Source: Bromus sterilis (taxonomy: Eukaryota; Streptophyta; Magnoliopsida; Poales; Poaceae). From it: a DNA stretch of 64,000 nucleotides. A program made the position numbers and the translations under genes. Each line of letters starts with the position of its first letter. The stretch's first letter is position 1. The notes beneath the pieces are model-generated. The model saw only the letters and a list, made by a program, of their open reading frames with translations. It was not told the origin of the DNA and did no database searches. Positions 40,012 to 52,706 of the stretch are shown here, in pieces. Location: contig OX465597.1 in NCBI GenBank assembly GCA_950022295.1, positions 1,178,001 to 1,242,000 on the forward strand, written 5' to 3'.

Positions 40012-42009
40012 AGTGATTTCCACCATTGACGAACCCAGTGCATTTACGTGCCGGTCATCAACACTCGCAGTTTTGGCCGATTCTGGCCTGTTTCATGGGC
40101 TATTAATCACCGTTTTGGGTCCCAGAGTGATTTCCACCATTGACGAACCCCAGGGTGCATTTACGTGCCGGTCATCAACACTCGCAGTTTTGGCCGGTTA
40201 TGGCCTGTTTCATGGGCTATTAATCACCGTTTTGGGTCCCCGGAGTGATTTCCACAATTGACGAACCCCAGGGTGCATTTACGTGAAGGTCATCAGTCCT
40301 CGCAGTTTTGGCCGATTCTGGCCTGTTTCATGGGCTATTAATCACCGTTTTGGGTCCCCGGAGTGATTTCCACCATTGACGAACCCCAGGGTGCATTTAC
40401 GTGTCGGTCATCAACACTCGCAGTTTTGGCCGGTTATGGCCTGTTTCATGGGCTATTAATCACCGTTTTGGGTCCCCGGAGTGATTTCCACCATTGACGA
40501 ACCCCAGGGTGCATTTACGTGTCGGTCATCACCACTCGCAGTTTTGGCCGGTTATGGCCTGTTTCATGGGCTATTAATCACCGTTTTGGGTCCCCGGAGT
40601 GATTTCCACCATTGACGAACCCCAGGGTGCATTTACTTCCGGTCATCAACACTCCCAGTTTTGGCCGATTCTGGCCTGTTTCATGGGCTATTAATCACCG
40701 TTTTGGTTCCCCGGAGTGATTTCCATCATTGACGAACCCCAGGGTGCATTTACGTGCCGGTCATCAACACTCGCAGTTTTGGCCGATTCTGGCCTGTTTC
40801 ATGGGCTATTAATCACCGTTTTGGGTCCCCGGAGTGATTTCCACCATTGACGAACCCCAGGGTGCATTTACGTGCCGGTCATCAACACTCGCAGTTTTCG
40901 CCGATTCTGGCCTGTTTCATGGGCTATTAATCACCGTTTTGGTTCCCCGGAGTGATTTCCACCATTGACGAACCCAGTGTATTTACGTGCCGGTCTTCAA
41001 CACTCGCAGTTTTGGCCGATTCTGGCCTATTTCATGGGCTATTAATCACCGTTTTGGTTCCCCGGAGTGATTTCCACCATTGACGAACCCCAGGGTGCAT
41101 TTACGTGCCGGTCATCAACACTCGCAGTTTTGGCCGGTTATGGCCTGTTTCATGGGCTATTAATCACCGTTTTGGGTCCCCGGAGTGATTTCCACCATTG
41201 ACGAACCACAGGGTGCAATTACGTGCCGGTCATCAACACTCGCAGTTTTGGCCGGTTATGGCCTGTTTCATGGGCTATTAATCACCGTTTTGGGTCCCCG
41301 GAGTGATTTCCACAATTGACGAACCCCAGGGTGCATTTACGTGAAGGTCATCAGTCCTCGCACTTTTGGCCGATTCTGGCCTGTTTCATGGGCTATTAAT
41401 CACCGTTTTGGGTCCCCGGAGTGATTTCCACCATTGACGAACCCCAGGGTGCATTTACGTGTCGGTCATCAACACTCGCAGTTTTGGCCGGTTATGGCCT
41501 GTTTCATGGGCTATTAATCACCGTTTTGGGTCCCCGGAGTGATTTCCACCATTGACGAACCCCAGGGTGCATTTACGTGTCGATCATCAACACTCGCAGT
41601 TTTGGCCGATTCTGGCCTGTTTCATGGGCTATTAATCACCGTTTTGGGTCCCCGGAGTGATTTCCACCATTGACGAACCCCAGGTTGCATTTACGTGCCG
41701 GTCATCAACACTCGCAGTTTTGGCCGGTTATGGCCTGTTTCATGGGCTATTAATCACCGTTTTGGGTCCCCGGAGTGATTTCCACCATTGACGAACCCCA
41801 GGGTGCATTTACGTGCCGGTCATCAACACTCGCAGTTTTGGCCGATTCTGGCCTGTTTCATGGGCTATTAATCACCGTTTTGGTTCCCCGGAGTGATTTC
41901 CACCATTGACGAACCCCAGGGTGCATTTACGTGCCGGTCATCAACACTCGCAGTTTTGGCCGATTCTGGCCTGTTTCATGGGCTATTAATCACCGTTTTG
42001 GTTCCCCGG
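40012..42009. repeat. HOR unit, 17 monomers
   Basis: Order: S P E T C L2 Gc F Z P Xa E T D B U U, 1,998 bp. L2 is L with end ggttcccc. Gc has ccatcattg. Xa has gcaattacg. The trio L2 Gc F recurs at about 49.1 and 52.4 kb and Xa at about 44.6 and 47.3 kb. This unit therefore links the S-led family to the right-hand family. The E after S P has cgcagtttt instead of cgcactttt. Confidence 0.88.
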
Positions 42010-44004
42010 AGTGATTTCCACCATTGACGAACCCAGTGCATTTACGTGCCGGTCATCAACACTCGCAGTTTTGGCCGATTCTGGCCTGTTTCATGGGCTA
42101 TTAATCACCGTTTTGGGTCCCAGAGTGATTTCCACCATTGACGAACCCCAGGGTGCATTTACGTGCCGGTCATCAACACTCGCAGTTTTGGCCGGTTATG
42201 GCCTGTTTCATGGGCTATTAATCACCGTTTTGGGTCCCCGGAGTGATTTCCACAATTGACGAACCCCAGGGTGCATTTACGTGAAGGTCATCAGTCCTCG
42301 CACTTTTGGCCGATTCTGGCCTGTTTCATGGGCTATTAATCACCGTTTTGGGTCCCCGAAGTGATTTCCACCATTGACGAACCCCAGGGTGCATTTACGT
42401 GTCGGTCATCAACACTCGCAGTTTTGGCCGGTTATGGCCTGTTTCATGGGCTATTAATCACCGTTTTGGGTCCCCGGAGTGATTTCCACCATTGACGAAC
42501 CCCAGGGTGCATTTACGTGTCGGTCATCACCACTCGCAGTTTTGGCCGGTTATGGCCTGTTTCATGGGCTATTAATCACCGTTTTGGGTCCCCGGAGTGA
42601 TTTCCACCATTGACGAACCCCAGGGTGCATTTACTTCCGGTCATCAACACTCCCAGTTTTGGCCGATTCTGGCCTGTTTCATGGGCTATTAATCACCGTT
42701 TTGGGTTCCCGGAGTGATTTCCACCATTGATGAACCCAGGGTGCATTTACTTCCGGTCATCAACACTCGCAGTTTTGGCCGATTCTGGCCTGTTTCATGG
42801 GCTATTAATCACCGTTTTGGGTCCCCGGAGTGATTTCCACAATTGACGAACCCCAGGGTGCATTTACGTGAAGGTCATCAGTCCTCGCACTTTTGGCCGA
42901 TTCTGGCCTGTTTCATGGGCTATTAATCACCGTTTTGGGTCCCCGAAGTGATTTCCACCATTGACGAACCCCAGGGTGCATTTACGTGTCGGTCATCAAC
43001 ACTCGCAGTTTTGGCCGGTTATGGCCTGTTTCATGGGCTATTAATCACCGTTTTGGGTCCCCGGAGTGATTTCCACCATTGACGAACCCCAGGGTGCATT
43101 TACGTGCCGGTCATCAACACTCGCAGTTTTGGCCGGTTATGGCCTGTTTCATGGGCTATTAATCACCGTTTTGGGTCCCCGGAGTGATTTCCACCATTGA
43201 CGAACCCCAGGGTGCATTTACTTCCGGTCATCAACACTCGCAGTTTTGGCCGATTCTGGCCTGTTTCATGGGCTATTAATCACCGTTTTGGTTCCCCGGA
43301 GTGATTTCCACCATTGACGAACCCCAGGGTGCATTTACGTGCCGGTCATCAACACTCGCAGTTTTGGCCGATTCTGGCCTGTTTCATGGGCTATTAATCA
43401 CCGTTTTGGGTCCCCGGAGTGATTTCCACCATTGACGAACCCCAGGGTGCATTTACGTGCCGGTCATCAACACTCGCAGTTTTGGCCGATTCTGGCCTGT
43501 TTCATGGGCTATTAATCACGTTTTTGGGTCCCCGGAGTGATTTCCACCATTGACGAACCCCAGGGTGCATTTACGTGCCGGTCATCAACACTCGCAGTTT
43601 TGGCCGATTCTGGCCTGTTTCATGGGCTATTAATCACCGTTTTGGTTCCCCGGAGTGATTTCCACCATTGACGAACCCAGTGTATTTACGTGCCGGTCTT
43701 CAACACTCGCAGTTTTGGCCGATTCTGGCCTATTTCATGGGCTATTAATCACCGTTTTGGTTCCCCGGAGTGATTTCCACCATTGACGAACCCCAGGGTG
43801 CATTTACGTGCCGGTCATCAACACTCGCAGTTTTCGCCGATTCTGGCCTGTTTCATGGGCTATTAATCACCGTTTTGGTTCCCCGGAGTGATTTCCACCA
43901 TTGACGAACCCCAGGGTGCATTTACGTGCCGGTCATCAACACTCGCAGTTTTGGCCGATTCTGGCCTGTTTCATGGGCTATTAATCACCGTTTTGGTTCC
44001 CCGG
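42010..44004. repeat. Last S-led segment, 17 monomers
   Basis: Order: S P E T C L M E T P K2 G Gh U Z F U, 1,995 bp. It matches the unit at 36955 except that an E T dimer sits between M and P. No S monomer occurs after this one. Confidence 0.9.
42829..43064. repeat. Inserted E-T dimer with private mark
   Basis: This 236-bp E T pair lies between M and P. Its E ends with ccgaag, a mark otherwise seen only in the E at about 37300 and the E beginning 42242. It is thus most simply a copy of the E T pair 587 bp upstream. Confidence 0.82.
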
Positions 44005-46708
44005 AGTGATTTCCACCATTGACGAACCCCAGGGTGCATTTACGTGCCGGTCATCAACACTCGCAGTTTTGGCCGGTTATGGCCTGTTTCATGGGCTATT
44101 AATCACCGTTTTGGTTCCCCGGAGTGATTTCCACCATTGACGAACCCAGTGTATTTACGTGCCGGTCTTCAACACTCGCAGTTTTGGCCGATTCTGGCCT
44201 ATTTCATGGGCTATTAATCACCGTTTTGGTTCCCCGGAGTGATTTCCACCATTGACGAACCCCAGGGTGCATTTACGTGCCGGTCATCAACACTCGCAGT
44301 TTTGGCCGGTTATGGCCTGTTTCATGGGCTATTAATCACCGTTTTGGTTCCCCGGAGTGATTTCCACCATTGACGAACCCAGTGTATTTACGTGCCGGTC
44401 TTCAACACTCGCAGTTTTGGCCGATTCTGGCCTATTTCATGGGCTATTAATCACCGTTTTGGTTCCCCGGAGTGATTTCCACCATTGACGAACCCCAGGG
44501 TGCATTTACGTGCCGGTCATCAACACTCGCAGTTTTGGCCGGTTATGGCCTGTTTCATGGGCTATTAATCACCGTTTTGGGTCCCCGGAGTGATTTCCAC
44601 CATTGACGAACCACAGGGTGCAATTACGTGCCGGTCATCAACACTCGCAGTTTTGGCCGGTTATGGCCTGTTTCATGGGCTATTAATCACCGTTTTGGGT
44701 CCCCGGAGTGATTTCCACAATTGACGAACCCCAGGGTGCATTTACGTGAAGGTCATCAGTCCTCGCACTTTTGGCCGATTCTGGCCTGTTTCATGGGCTA
44801 TTAATCACCGTTTTGGGTCCCCGGAGTGATTTCCACCATTGACGAACCCCAGGGTGCATTTACGTGTCGGTCATCAACACTCGCAGTTTTGGCCGGTTAT
44901 GGCCTGTTTCATGGGCTATTAATCACCGTTTTGGGTCCCCGGAGTGATTTCCACCATTGACGAACCCCAGGGTGCATTTACGTGTCGATCATCAACACTC
45001 GCAGTTTTGGCCGATTCTGGCCTGTTTCATGGGCTATTAATCACCGTTTTGGGTCCCCGGAGTGATTTCCACCATTGACGAACCCCAGGTTGCATTTACG
45101 TGCCGGTCATCAACACTCGCAGTTTTGGCCGGTTATGGCCTGTTTCATGGGCTATTAATCACCGTTTTGGGTCCCCGGAGTGATTTCCACCATTGACGAA
45201 CCCCAGGGTGCATTTACGTGCCGGTCATCAACACTCGCAGTTTTGGCCGATTCTGGCCTGTTTCATGGGCTATTAATCACCGTTTTGGTTCCCCGGAGTG
45301 ATTTCCACCATTGACGAACCCCAGGGTGCATTTACGTGCCGGTCATCAACACTCGCAGTTTTGGCCGATTCTGGCCTGTTTCATGGGCTATTAATCACCG
45401 TTTTGGTTCCCCGGAGTGATTTCCACCATTGACGAACCCCAGGGTGCATTTACGTGCCGGTCATCAACACTCGCAGTTTTCGCCGATTCTGGCCTGTTTC
45501 ATGGGCTATTAATCACCGTTTTGGTTCCCCGGAGTGATTTCCACCATTGACGAACCCAGGGTGCATTTACGTGCCGGTCATCAACACTCGCAGTTTTGGC
45601 CGATTCTGGCCTGTTTCATGGGCTATTAATCACCGTTTTGGTTCCCCGGAGTGATTTCCACCATTGACGAACCCAGTGTATTTACGTGCCGGTCTTCAAC
45701 ACTCGCAGTTTTGGCCGATTCTGGCCTGTTTCATGGGCTATTAATCACCGTTTTGGGTCCCCGGAGTGATTTCCACCATTGACGAACCCCAGGGTGCATT
45801 TACGTGCCGGTCATCAACACTCGCAGTTTTGGCCGATTCTGGCCTGTTTCATGGGCTATTAATCACCGTTTTGGGTCCCCGGAGTGATTTCCACCATTGA
45901 CGAACCCCAGGGTGCATTTACGTGCCGGTCATCAACACTCGCAGTTTTGGCCGGTTATGGCCTGTTTCATGGGCTATTAATCACCGTTTTGGGTCCCCGG
46001 AGTGATTTCCACAATTGACGAACCCCAGGGTGCATTTACGTGAAGGTCATCAGTCCTCGCACTTTTGGCCGATTCTGGCCTGTTTCATGGGCTATTAATC
46101 ACCGTTTTGGTTCCCCGGAGTGATTTCCACCATTGACGAACCCCAGGGTGCATTTACGTGCCGGTCATCAACACTCGCAGTTTTCGCCGATTCTGGCCTG
46201 TTTCATGGGCTATTAATCATCGTTTTGGGTCCCCGGAGTGATTTCCACCATTGACGAACCCCAGGGTGCATTTACGTGCCGGTCATCAACACTCGCAGTT
46301 TTGGCCGGTTATGGCCTGTTTCATGGGCTATTAATCACCGTTTTGGGTCCCCGGAGTGATTTCCACCATTGACGAACCACAGGGTGCATTTACGTGCCGG
46401 TCATCAACACTCGCAGTTTTGGCCGGTTATGGCCTGTTTCATGGGCTATTAATCACCGTTTTGGGTCCCCGGAGTGATTTCCACCATTGACGAACCCCAG
46501 GGTGCATTTACGTGTCGGTCATCACCACTCGCAGTTTTGGCCGGTTATGGCCTGTTTCATGGGCTATTAATCACCGTTTTGGTTCCCCGGAGTGATTTCC
46601 ACCATTGACGAACCCCAGGGTGCATTTACGTGCCGGTCATCAACACTCGCAGTTTTGGCCGATTCTGGCCTGTTTCATGGGCTATTAATCACCGTTTTGG
46701 TTCCCCGG
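44005..46708. repeat. Transition HOR, copy 1 (23 monomers)
   Basis: Order: Pt Z Pt Z P Xa E T D B U U F Um Y G P Et J P X Ct U, 2,704 bp. The Pt Z dimer is itself doubled. The Y here ends gggtcccc, unlike the left-hand Y. Et ends ggttcccc. J (ttttcgcc with aatcatcg) appears for the first time, at about 46.2 kb. Confidence 0.85.
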
Positions 46709-49411
46709 AGTGATTTCCACCATTGACGAACCCCAGGGTGCATTTACGTGCCGGTCATCAACACTCGCAGTTTTGGCCGGTTATGGCCTGTTTCATGGGC
46801 TATTAATCACCGTTTTGGTTCCCCGGAGTGATTTCCACCATTGACGAACCCAGTGTATTTACGTGCCGGTCTTCAACACTCGCAGTTTTGGCCGATTCTG
46901 GCCTATTTCATGGGCTATTAATCACCGTTTTGGTTCCCCGGAGTGATTTCCACCATTGACGAACCCTAGGGTGCATTTACGTGCCGGTCATCAACACTCG
47001 CAGTTTTGGCCGGTTATGGCCTGTTTCATGGGCTATTAATCACCGTTTTGGTTCCCCGGAGTGATTTCCACCATTGACGAACCCAGTGTATTTACGTGCC
47101 GGTCTTCAACACTCGCAGTTTTGGCCGATTCTGGCCTATTTCATGGGCTATTAATCACCGTTTTGGTTCCCCGGAGTGATTTCCACCATTGACGAACCCC
47201 AGGGTGCATTTACGTGCCGGTCATCAACACTCGCAGTTTTGGCCGGTTATGGCCTGTTTCATGGGCTATTAATCACCGTTTTGGGTCCCCGGAGTGATTT
47301 CCACCATTGACGAACCACAGGGTGCAATTACGTGCCGGTCATCAACACTCGCAGTTTTGGCCGGTTATGGCCTGTTTCATGGGCTATTAATCACCGTTTT
47401 GGGTCCCCGGAGTGATTTCCACAATTGACGAACCCCAGGGTGCATTTACGTGAAGGTCATCAGTCCTCGCACTTTTGGCCGATTCTGGCCTGTTTCATGG
47501 GCTATTAATCACCGTTTTGGGTCCCCGGAGTGATTTCCACCATTGACGAACCCCAGGGTGCATTTACGTGTCGGTCATCAACACTCGCAGTTTTGGCCGG
47601 TTATGGCCTGTTTCATGGGCTATTAATCACCGTTTTGGGTCCCCGGAGTGATTTCCACAATTGACGAACCCCAGGGTGCATTTACGTGAAGGTCATCAGT
47701 CCTCGCACTTTTGGCCGATTCTGGCCTGTTTCATGGGCTATTAATCACCGTTTTGGGTCCCCGGAGTGATTTCCACCATTGACGAACCCCAGGTTGCATT
47801 TACGTGCCGGTCATCAACACTCGCAGTTTTGGCCGGTTATGGCCTGTTTCATGGGCTATTAATCACCGTTTTGGGTCCCCGGAGTGATTTCCACCATTGA
47901 CGAACCCCAGGGTGCATTTACGTGCCGGTCATCAACACTCGCAGTTTTGGCCGATTCTGGCCTGTTTCATGGGCTATTAATCACCGTTTTGGTTCCCCGG
48001 AGTGATTTCCACCATTGACGAACCCCAGGGTGCATTTACGTGCCGGTCATCAACACTCGCAGTTTTGGCCGATTCTGGCCTGTTTCATGGGCTATTAATC
48101 ACCGTTTTGGTTCCCCGGAGTGATTTCCACCATTGACGAACCCCAGGGTGCATTTACGTGCCGGTCATCAACACTCGCAGTTTTCGCCGATTCTGGCCTG
48201 TTTCATGGGCTATTAATCACCGTTTTGGTTCCCCGGAGTGATTTCCACCATTGACGAACCCAGGGTGCATTTACGTGCCGGTCATCAACACTCGCAGTTT
48301 TGGCCGATTCTGGCCTGTTTCATGGGCTATTAATCACCGTTTTGGTTCCCCGGAGTGATTTCCACCATTGACGAACCCAGTGTATTTACGTGCCGGTCTT
48401 CAACACTCGCAGTTTTGGCCGATTCTGGCCTGTTTCATGGGCTATTAATCACCGTTTTGGGTCCCCGGAGTGATTTCCACCATTGACGAACCCCAGGGTG
48501 CATTTACGTGCCGGTCATCAACACTCGCAGTTTTGGCCGATTCTGGCCTGTTTCATGGGCTATTAATCACCGTTTTGGGTCCCCGGAGTGATTTCCACCA
48601 TTGACGAACCCCAGGGTGCATTTACGTGCCGGTCATCAACACTCGCAGTTTTGGCCGGTTATGGCCTGTTTCATGGGCTATTAATCACCGTTTTGGGTCC
48701 CCGGAGTGATTTCCACAATTGACGAACCCCAGGGTGCATTTACGTGAAGGTCATCAGTCCTCGCACTTTTGGCCGATTCTGGCCTGTTTCATGGGCTATT
48801 AATCACCGTTTTGGTTCCCCGGAGTGATTTCCACCATTGACGAACCCCAGGGTGCATTTACGTGCCGGTCATCAACACTCGCAGTTTTGGCCGGTTATGG
48901 CCTGTTTCATGGGCTATTAATCACCGTTTTGGGTCCCCGGAGTGATTTCCACCATTGACGAACCCCAGGGTGCATTTACGTGTCGGTCATCACCACTCGC
49001 AGTTTTGGCCGGTTATGGCCTGTTTCATGGGCTATTAATCACCGTTTTGGGTCCCCGGAGTGATTTCCACCATTGACGAACCCCAGGGTGCATTTACTTC
49101 CGGTCATCAACACTCCCAGTTTTGGCCGATTCTGGCCTGTTTCATGGGCTATTAATCACCGTTTTGGTTCCCCGGAGTGATTTCCATCATTGACGAACCC
49201 CAGGGTGCATTTACGTGCCGGTCATCAACACTCGCAGTTTTGGCCGATTCTGGCCTGTTTCATGGGCTATTAATCACCGTTTTGGGTCCCCGGAGTGATT
49301 TCCACCATTGACGAACCCCAGGGTGCATTTACGTGCCGGTCATCAACACTCGCAGTTTTCGCCGATTCTGGCCTGTTTCATGGGCTATTAATCACCGTTT
49401 TGGTTCCCCGG
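46709..49411. repeat. Transition HOR, copy 2 (23 monomers)
   Basis: Order: Pt Z Pt Z P Xa E T E B U U F Um Y G P Et P C L2 Gc F, 2,703 bp. The first 18 monomers align with the segment at 44005. Two differences are the third monomer, which has gaaccctaggg, and an E in the place of D. The last five monomers differ: J P X Ct U is replaced by P C L2 Gc F. Confidence 0.85.
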
Positions 49412-52400
49412 AGTGATTTCCACCATTGACGAACCCAGGGTGCATTTACGTGCCGGTCATCAACACTCGCAGTTTTGGCCGATTCTGGCCTGTTTCATGG
49501 GCTATTAATCACCGTTTTGGTTCCCCGGAGTGATTTCCACCATTGACGAACCCAGTGTATTTACGTGCCGGTCTTCAACACTCGCAGTTTTGGCCGATTC
49601 TGGCCTATTTCATGGGCTATTAATCACCGTTTTGGTTCCCCGGAGTGATTTCCACCATTGACGAACCCCAGGGTGCATTTACGTGCCGGTCATCAACACT
49701 CGCAGTTTTGGCCGGTTATGGCCTGTTTCATGGGCTATTAATCACCGTTTTGGGTCCCCGGAGTGATTTCCACCATTGACGAACCACAGGGTGCATTTAC
49801 GTGCCGGTCATCAACACTCGCAGTTTTGGCCGGTTATGGCCTGTTTCATGGGCTATTAATCACCGTTTTGGGTCCCCGGAGTGATTTCCACAATTGACGA
49901 ACCCCAGGGTGCATTTACGTGAAGGTCATCAGTCCTCGCACTTTTGGCCGATTCTGGCCTGTTTCATGGGCTATTAATCACCGTTTTGGGTCCCCGGAGT
50001 GATTTCCACCATTGACGAACCCCAGGGTGCATTTACGTGTCGGTCATCAACACTCGCAGTTTTGGCCGGTTATGGCCTGTTTCATGGGCTATTAATCACC
50101 GTTTTGGGTCCCCGGAGTGATTTCCACCATTGACGAACCCCAGGGTGCATTTACGTGTCGATCATCAACACTCGCAGTTTTGGCCGATTCTGGCCTGTTT
50201 CATGGGCTATTAATCACCGTTTTGGGTCCCCGGAGTGATTTCCACCATTGACGAACCCCAGGGTGCATTTACGTGCCGGTCATCAACACTCGCAGTTTTG
50301 GCCGGTTATGGCCTGTTTCATGGGCTATTAATCACCGTTTTGGGTCCCCGGAGTGATTTCCACCATTGACGAACCCCAGGGTGCATTTACGTGCCGGTCA
50401 TCAACACTCGCAGTTTTGGCCGATTCTGGCCTGTTTCATGGGCTATTAATCACCGTTTTGGGTCCCCGGAGTGATTTCCACCATTGACGAACCCCAGGGT
50501 GCATTTACGTGCCGGTCATCAACACTCGCAGTTTTGGCCGGTTATGGCCTGTTTCATGGGCTATTAATCACCGTTTTGGGTCCCCGGAGTGATTTCCACC
50601 ATTGACGAACCCCAGGGTGCATTTACGTGCCGGTCATCAACACTCGCAGTTTTCGCCGATTCTGGCCTGTTTCATGGGCTATTAATCATCGTTTTGGGTC
50701 CCCGGAGTGATTTCCACCATTGACGAACCCCAGGGTGCATTTACGTGCCGGTCATCAACACTCGCAGTTTTGGCCGGTTATGGCCTGTTTCATGGGCTAT
50801 TAATCACCGTTTTGGGTCCCCGGAGTGATTTCCACCATTGACGAACCACAGGGTGCATTTACGTGCCGGTCATCAACACTCGCAGTTTTGGCCGGTTATG
50901 GCCTGTTTCATGGGCTATTAATCACCGTTTTGGGTCCCCGGAGTGATTTCCACCATTGACGAACCCCAGGGTGCATTTACGTGCCGGTCATCAACACTCG
51001 CAGTTTTGGCCGATTCTGGCCTGTTTCATGGGCTATTAATCACCGTTTTGGTTCCCCGGAGTGATTTCCACCATTGACGAACCCCAGGGTGCATTTACGT
51101 GCCGGTCATCAACACTCGCAGTTTTGGCCGATTCTGGCCTGTTTCATGGGCTATTAATCACCGTTTTGGTTCCCCGGAGTGATTTCCACCATTGACGAAC
51201 CCCAGGGTGCATTTACGTGCCGGTCATCAACACTCGCAGTTTTCGCCGATTCTGGCCTGTTTCATGGGCTATTAATCACCGTTTTGGTTCCCCGGAGTGA
51301 TTTCCACCATTGACGAACCCAGGGTGCATTTACGTGCCGGTCATCAACACTCGCAGTTTTGGCCGATTCTGGCCTGTTTCATGGGCTATTAATCACCGTT
51401 TTGGTTCCCCGGAGTGATTTCCACCATTGACGAACCCAGTGTATTTACGTGCCGGTCTTCAACACTCACAGTTTTGGCCGATTCTGGCCTGTTTCATGGG
51501 CTATTAATCACCGTTTTGGGTCCCCGGAGTGATTTCCACCATTGACGAACCCCAGGGTGCATTTACGTGCCGGTCATCAACACTCGCAGTTTTGGCCGAT
51601 TCTGGCCTGTTTCATGGGCTATTAATCACCGTTTTGGGTCCCCGGAGTGATTTCCACCATTGACGAACCCCAGGGTGCATTTACGTGCCGGTCATCAACA
51701 CTCGCAGTTTTGGCCGGTTATGGCCTGTTTCATGGGCTATTAATCACCGTTTTGGGTCCCCGGAGTGATTTCCACAATTGACGAACCCCAGGGTGCATTT
51801 ACGTGAAGGTCATCAGTCCTCGCACTTTTGGCCGATTCTGGCCTGTTTCATGGGCTATTAATCACCGTTTTGGTTCCCCGGAGTGATTTCCACCATTGAC
51901 GAACCCCAGGGTGCATTTACGTGCCGGTCATCAACACTCGCAGTTTTCGCCGATTCTGGCCTGTTTCATGGGCTATTAATCATCGTTTTGGGTCCCCGGA
52001 GTGATTTCCACCATTGACGAACCCCAGGGTGCATTTACGTGCCGGTCATCAACACTCGCAGTTTTGGCCGGTTATGGCCTGTTTCATGGGCTATTAATCA
52101 CCGTTTTGGGTCCCCGGAGTGATTTCCACCATTGACGAACCACAGGGTGCATTTACGTGCCGGTCATCAACACTCGCAGTTTTGGCCGGTTATGGCCTGT
52201 TTCATGGGCTATTAATCACCGTTTTGGGTCCCCGGAGTGATTTCCACCATTGACGAACCCCAGGGTGCATTTACGTGTCGGTCATCACCACTCGCAGTTT
52301 TGGCCGGTTATGGCCTGTTTCATGGGCTATTAATCACCGTTTTGGGTCCCCGGAGTGATTTCCACCATTGACGAACCCCAGGGTGCATTTACTTCCGGTC

Positions 52401-52706
52401 ATCAACACTCCCAGTTTTGGCCGATTCTGGCCTGTTTCATGGGCTATTAATCACCGTTTTGGTTCCCCGGAGTGATTTCCATCATTGACGAACCCCAGGG
52501 TGCATTTACGTGCCGGTCATCAACACTCGCAGTTTTGGCCGATTCTGGCCTGTTTCATGGGCTATTAATCACCGTTTTGGGTCCCCGGAGTGATTTCCAC
52601 CATTGACGAACCCCAGGGTGCATTTACGTGCCGGTCATCAACACTCGCAGTTTTCGCCGATTCTGGCCTGTTTCATGGGCTATTAATCACCGTTTTGGTT
52701 CCCCGG
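49412..52706. repeat. Right-family HOR unit, 28 monomers
   Basis: Order: Um Z P X E T D P G P J P X U U F Um Y G P Et J P X C L2 Gc F, 3,295 bp. The first 13 monomers (49412..50941) form the block that recurs at 52707 and 62493. The rest descends from the transition segments, sharing U U F Um Y G P Et with them. The Y here has ctcacag. Confidence 0.87.
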
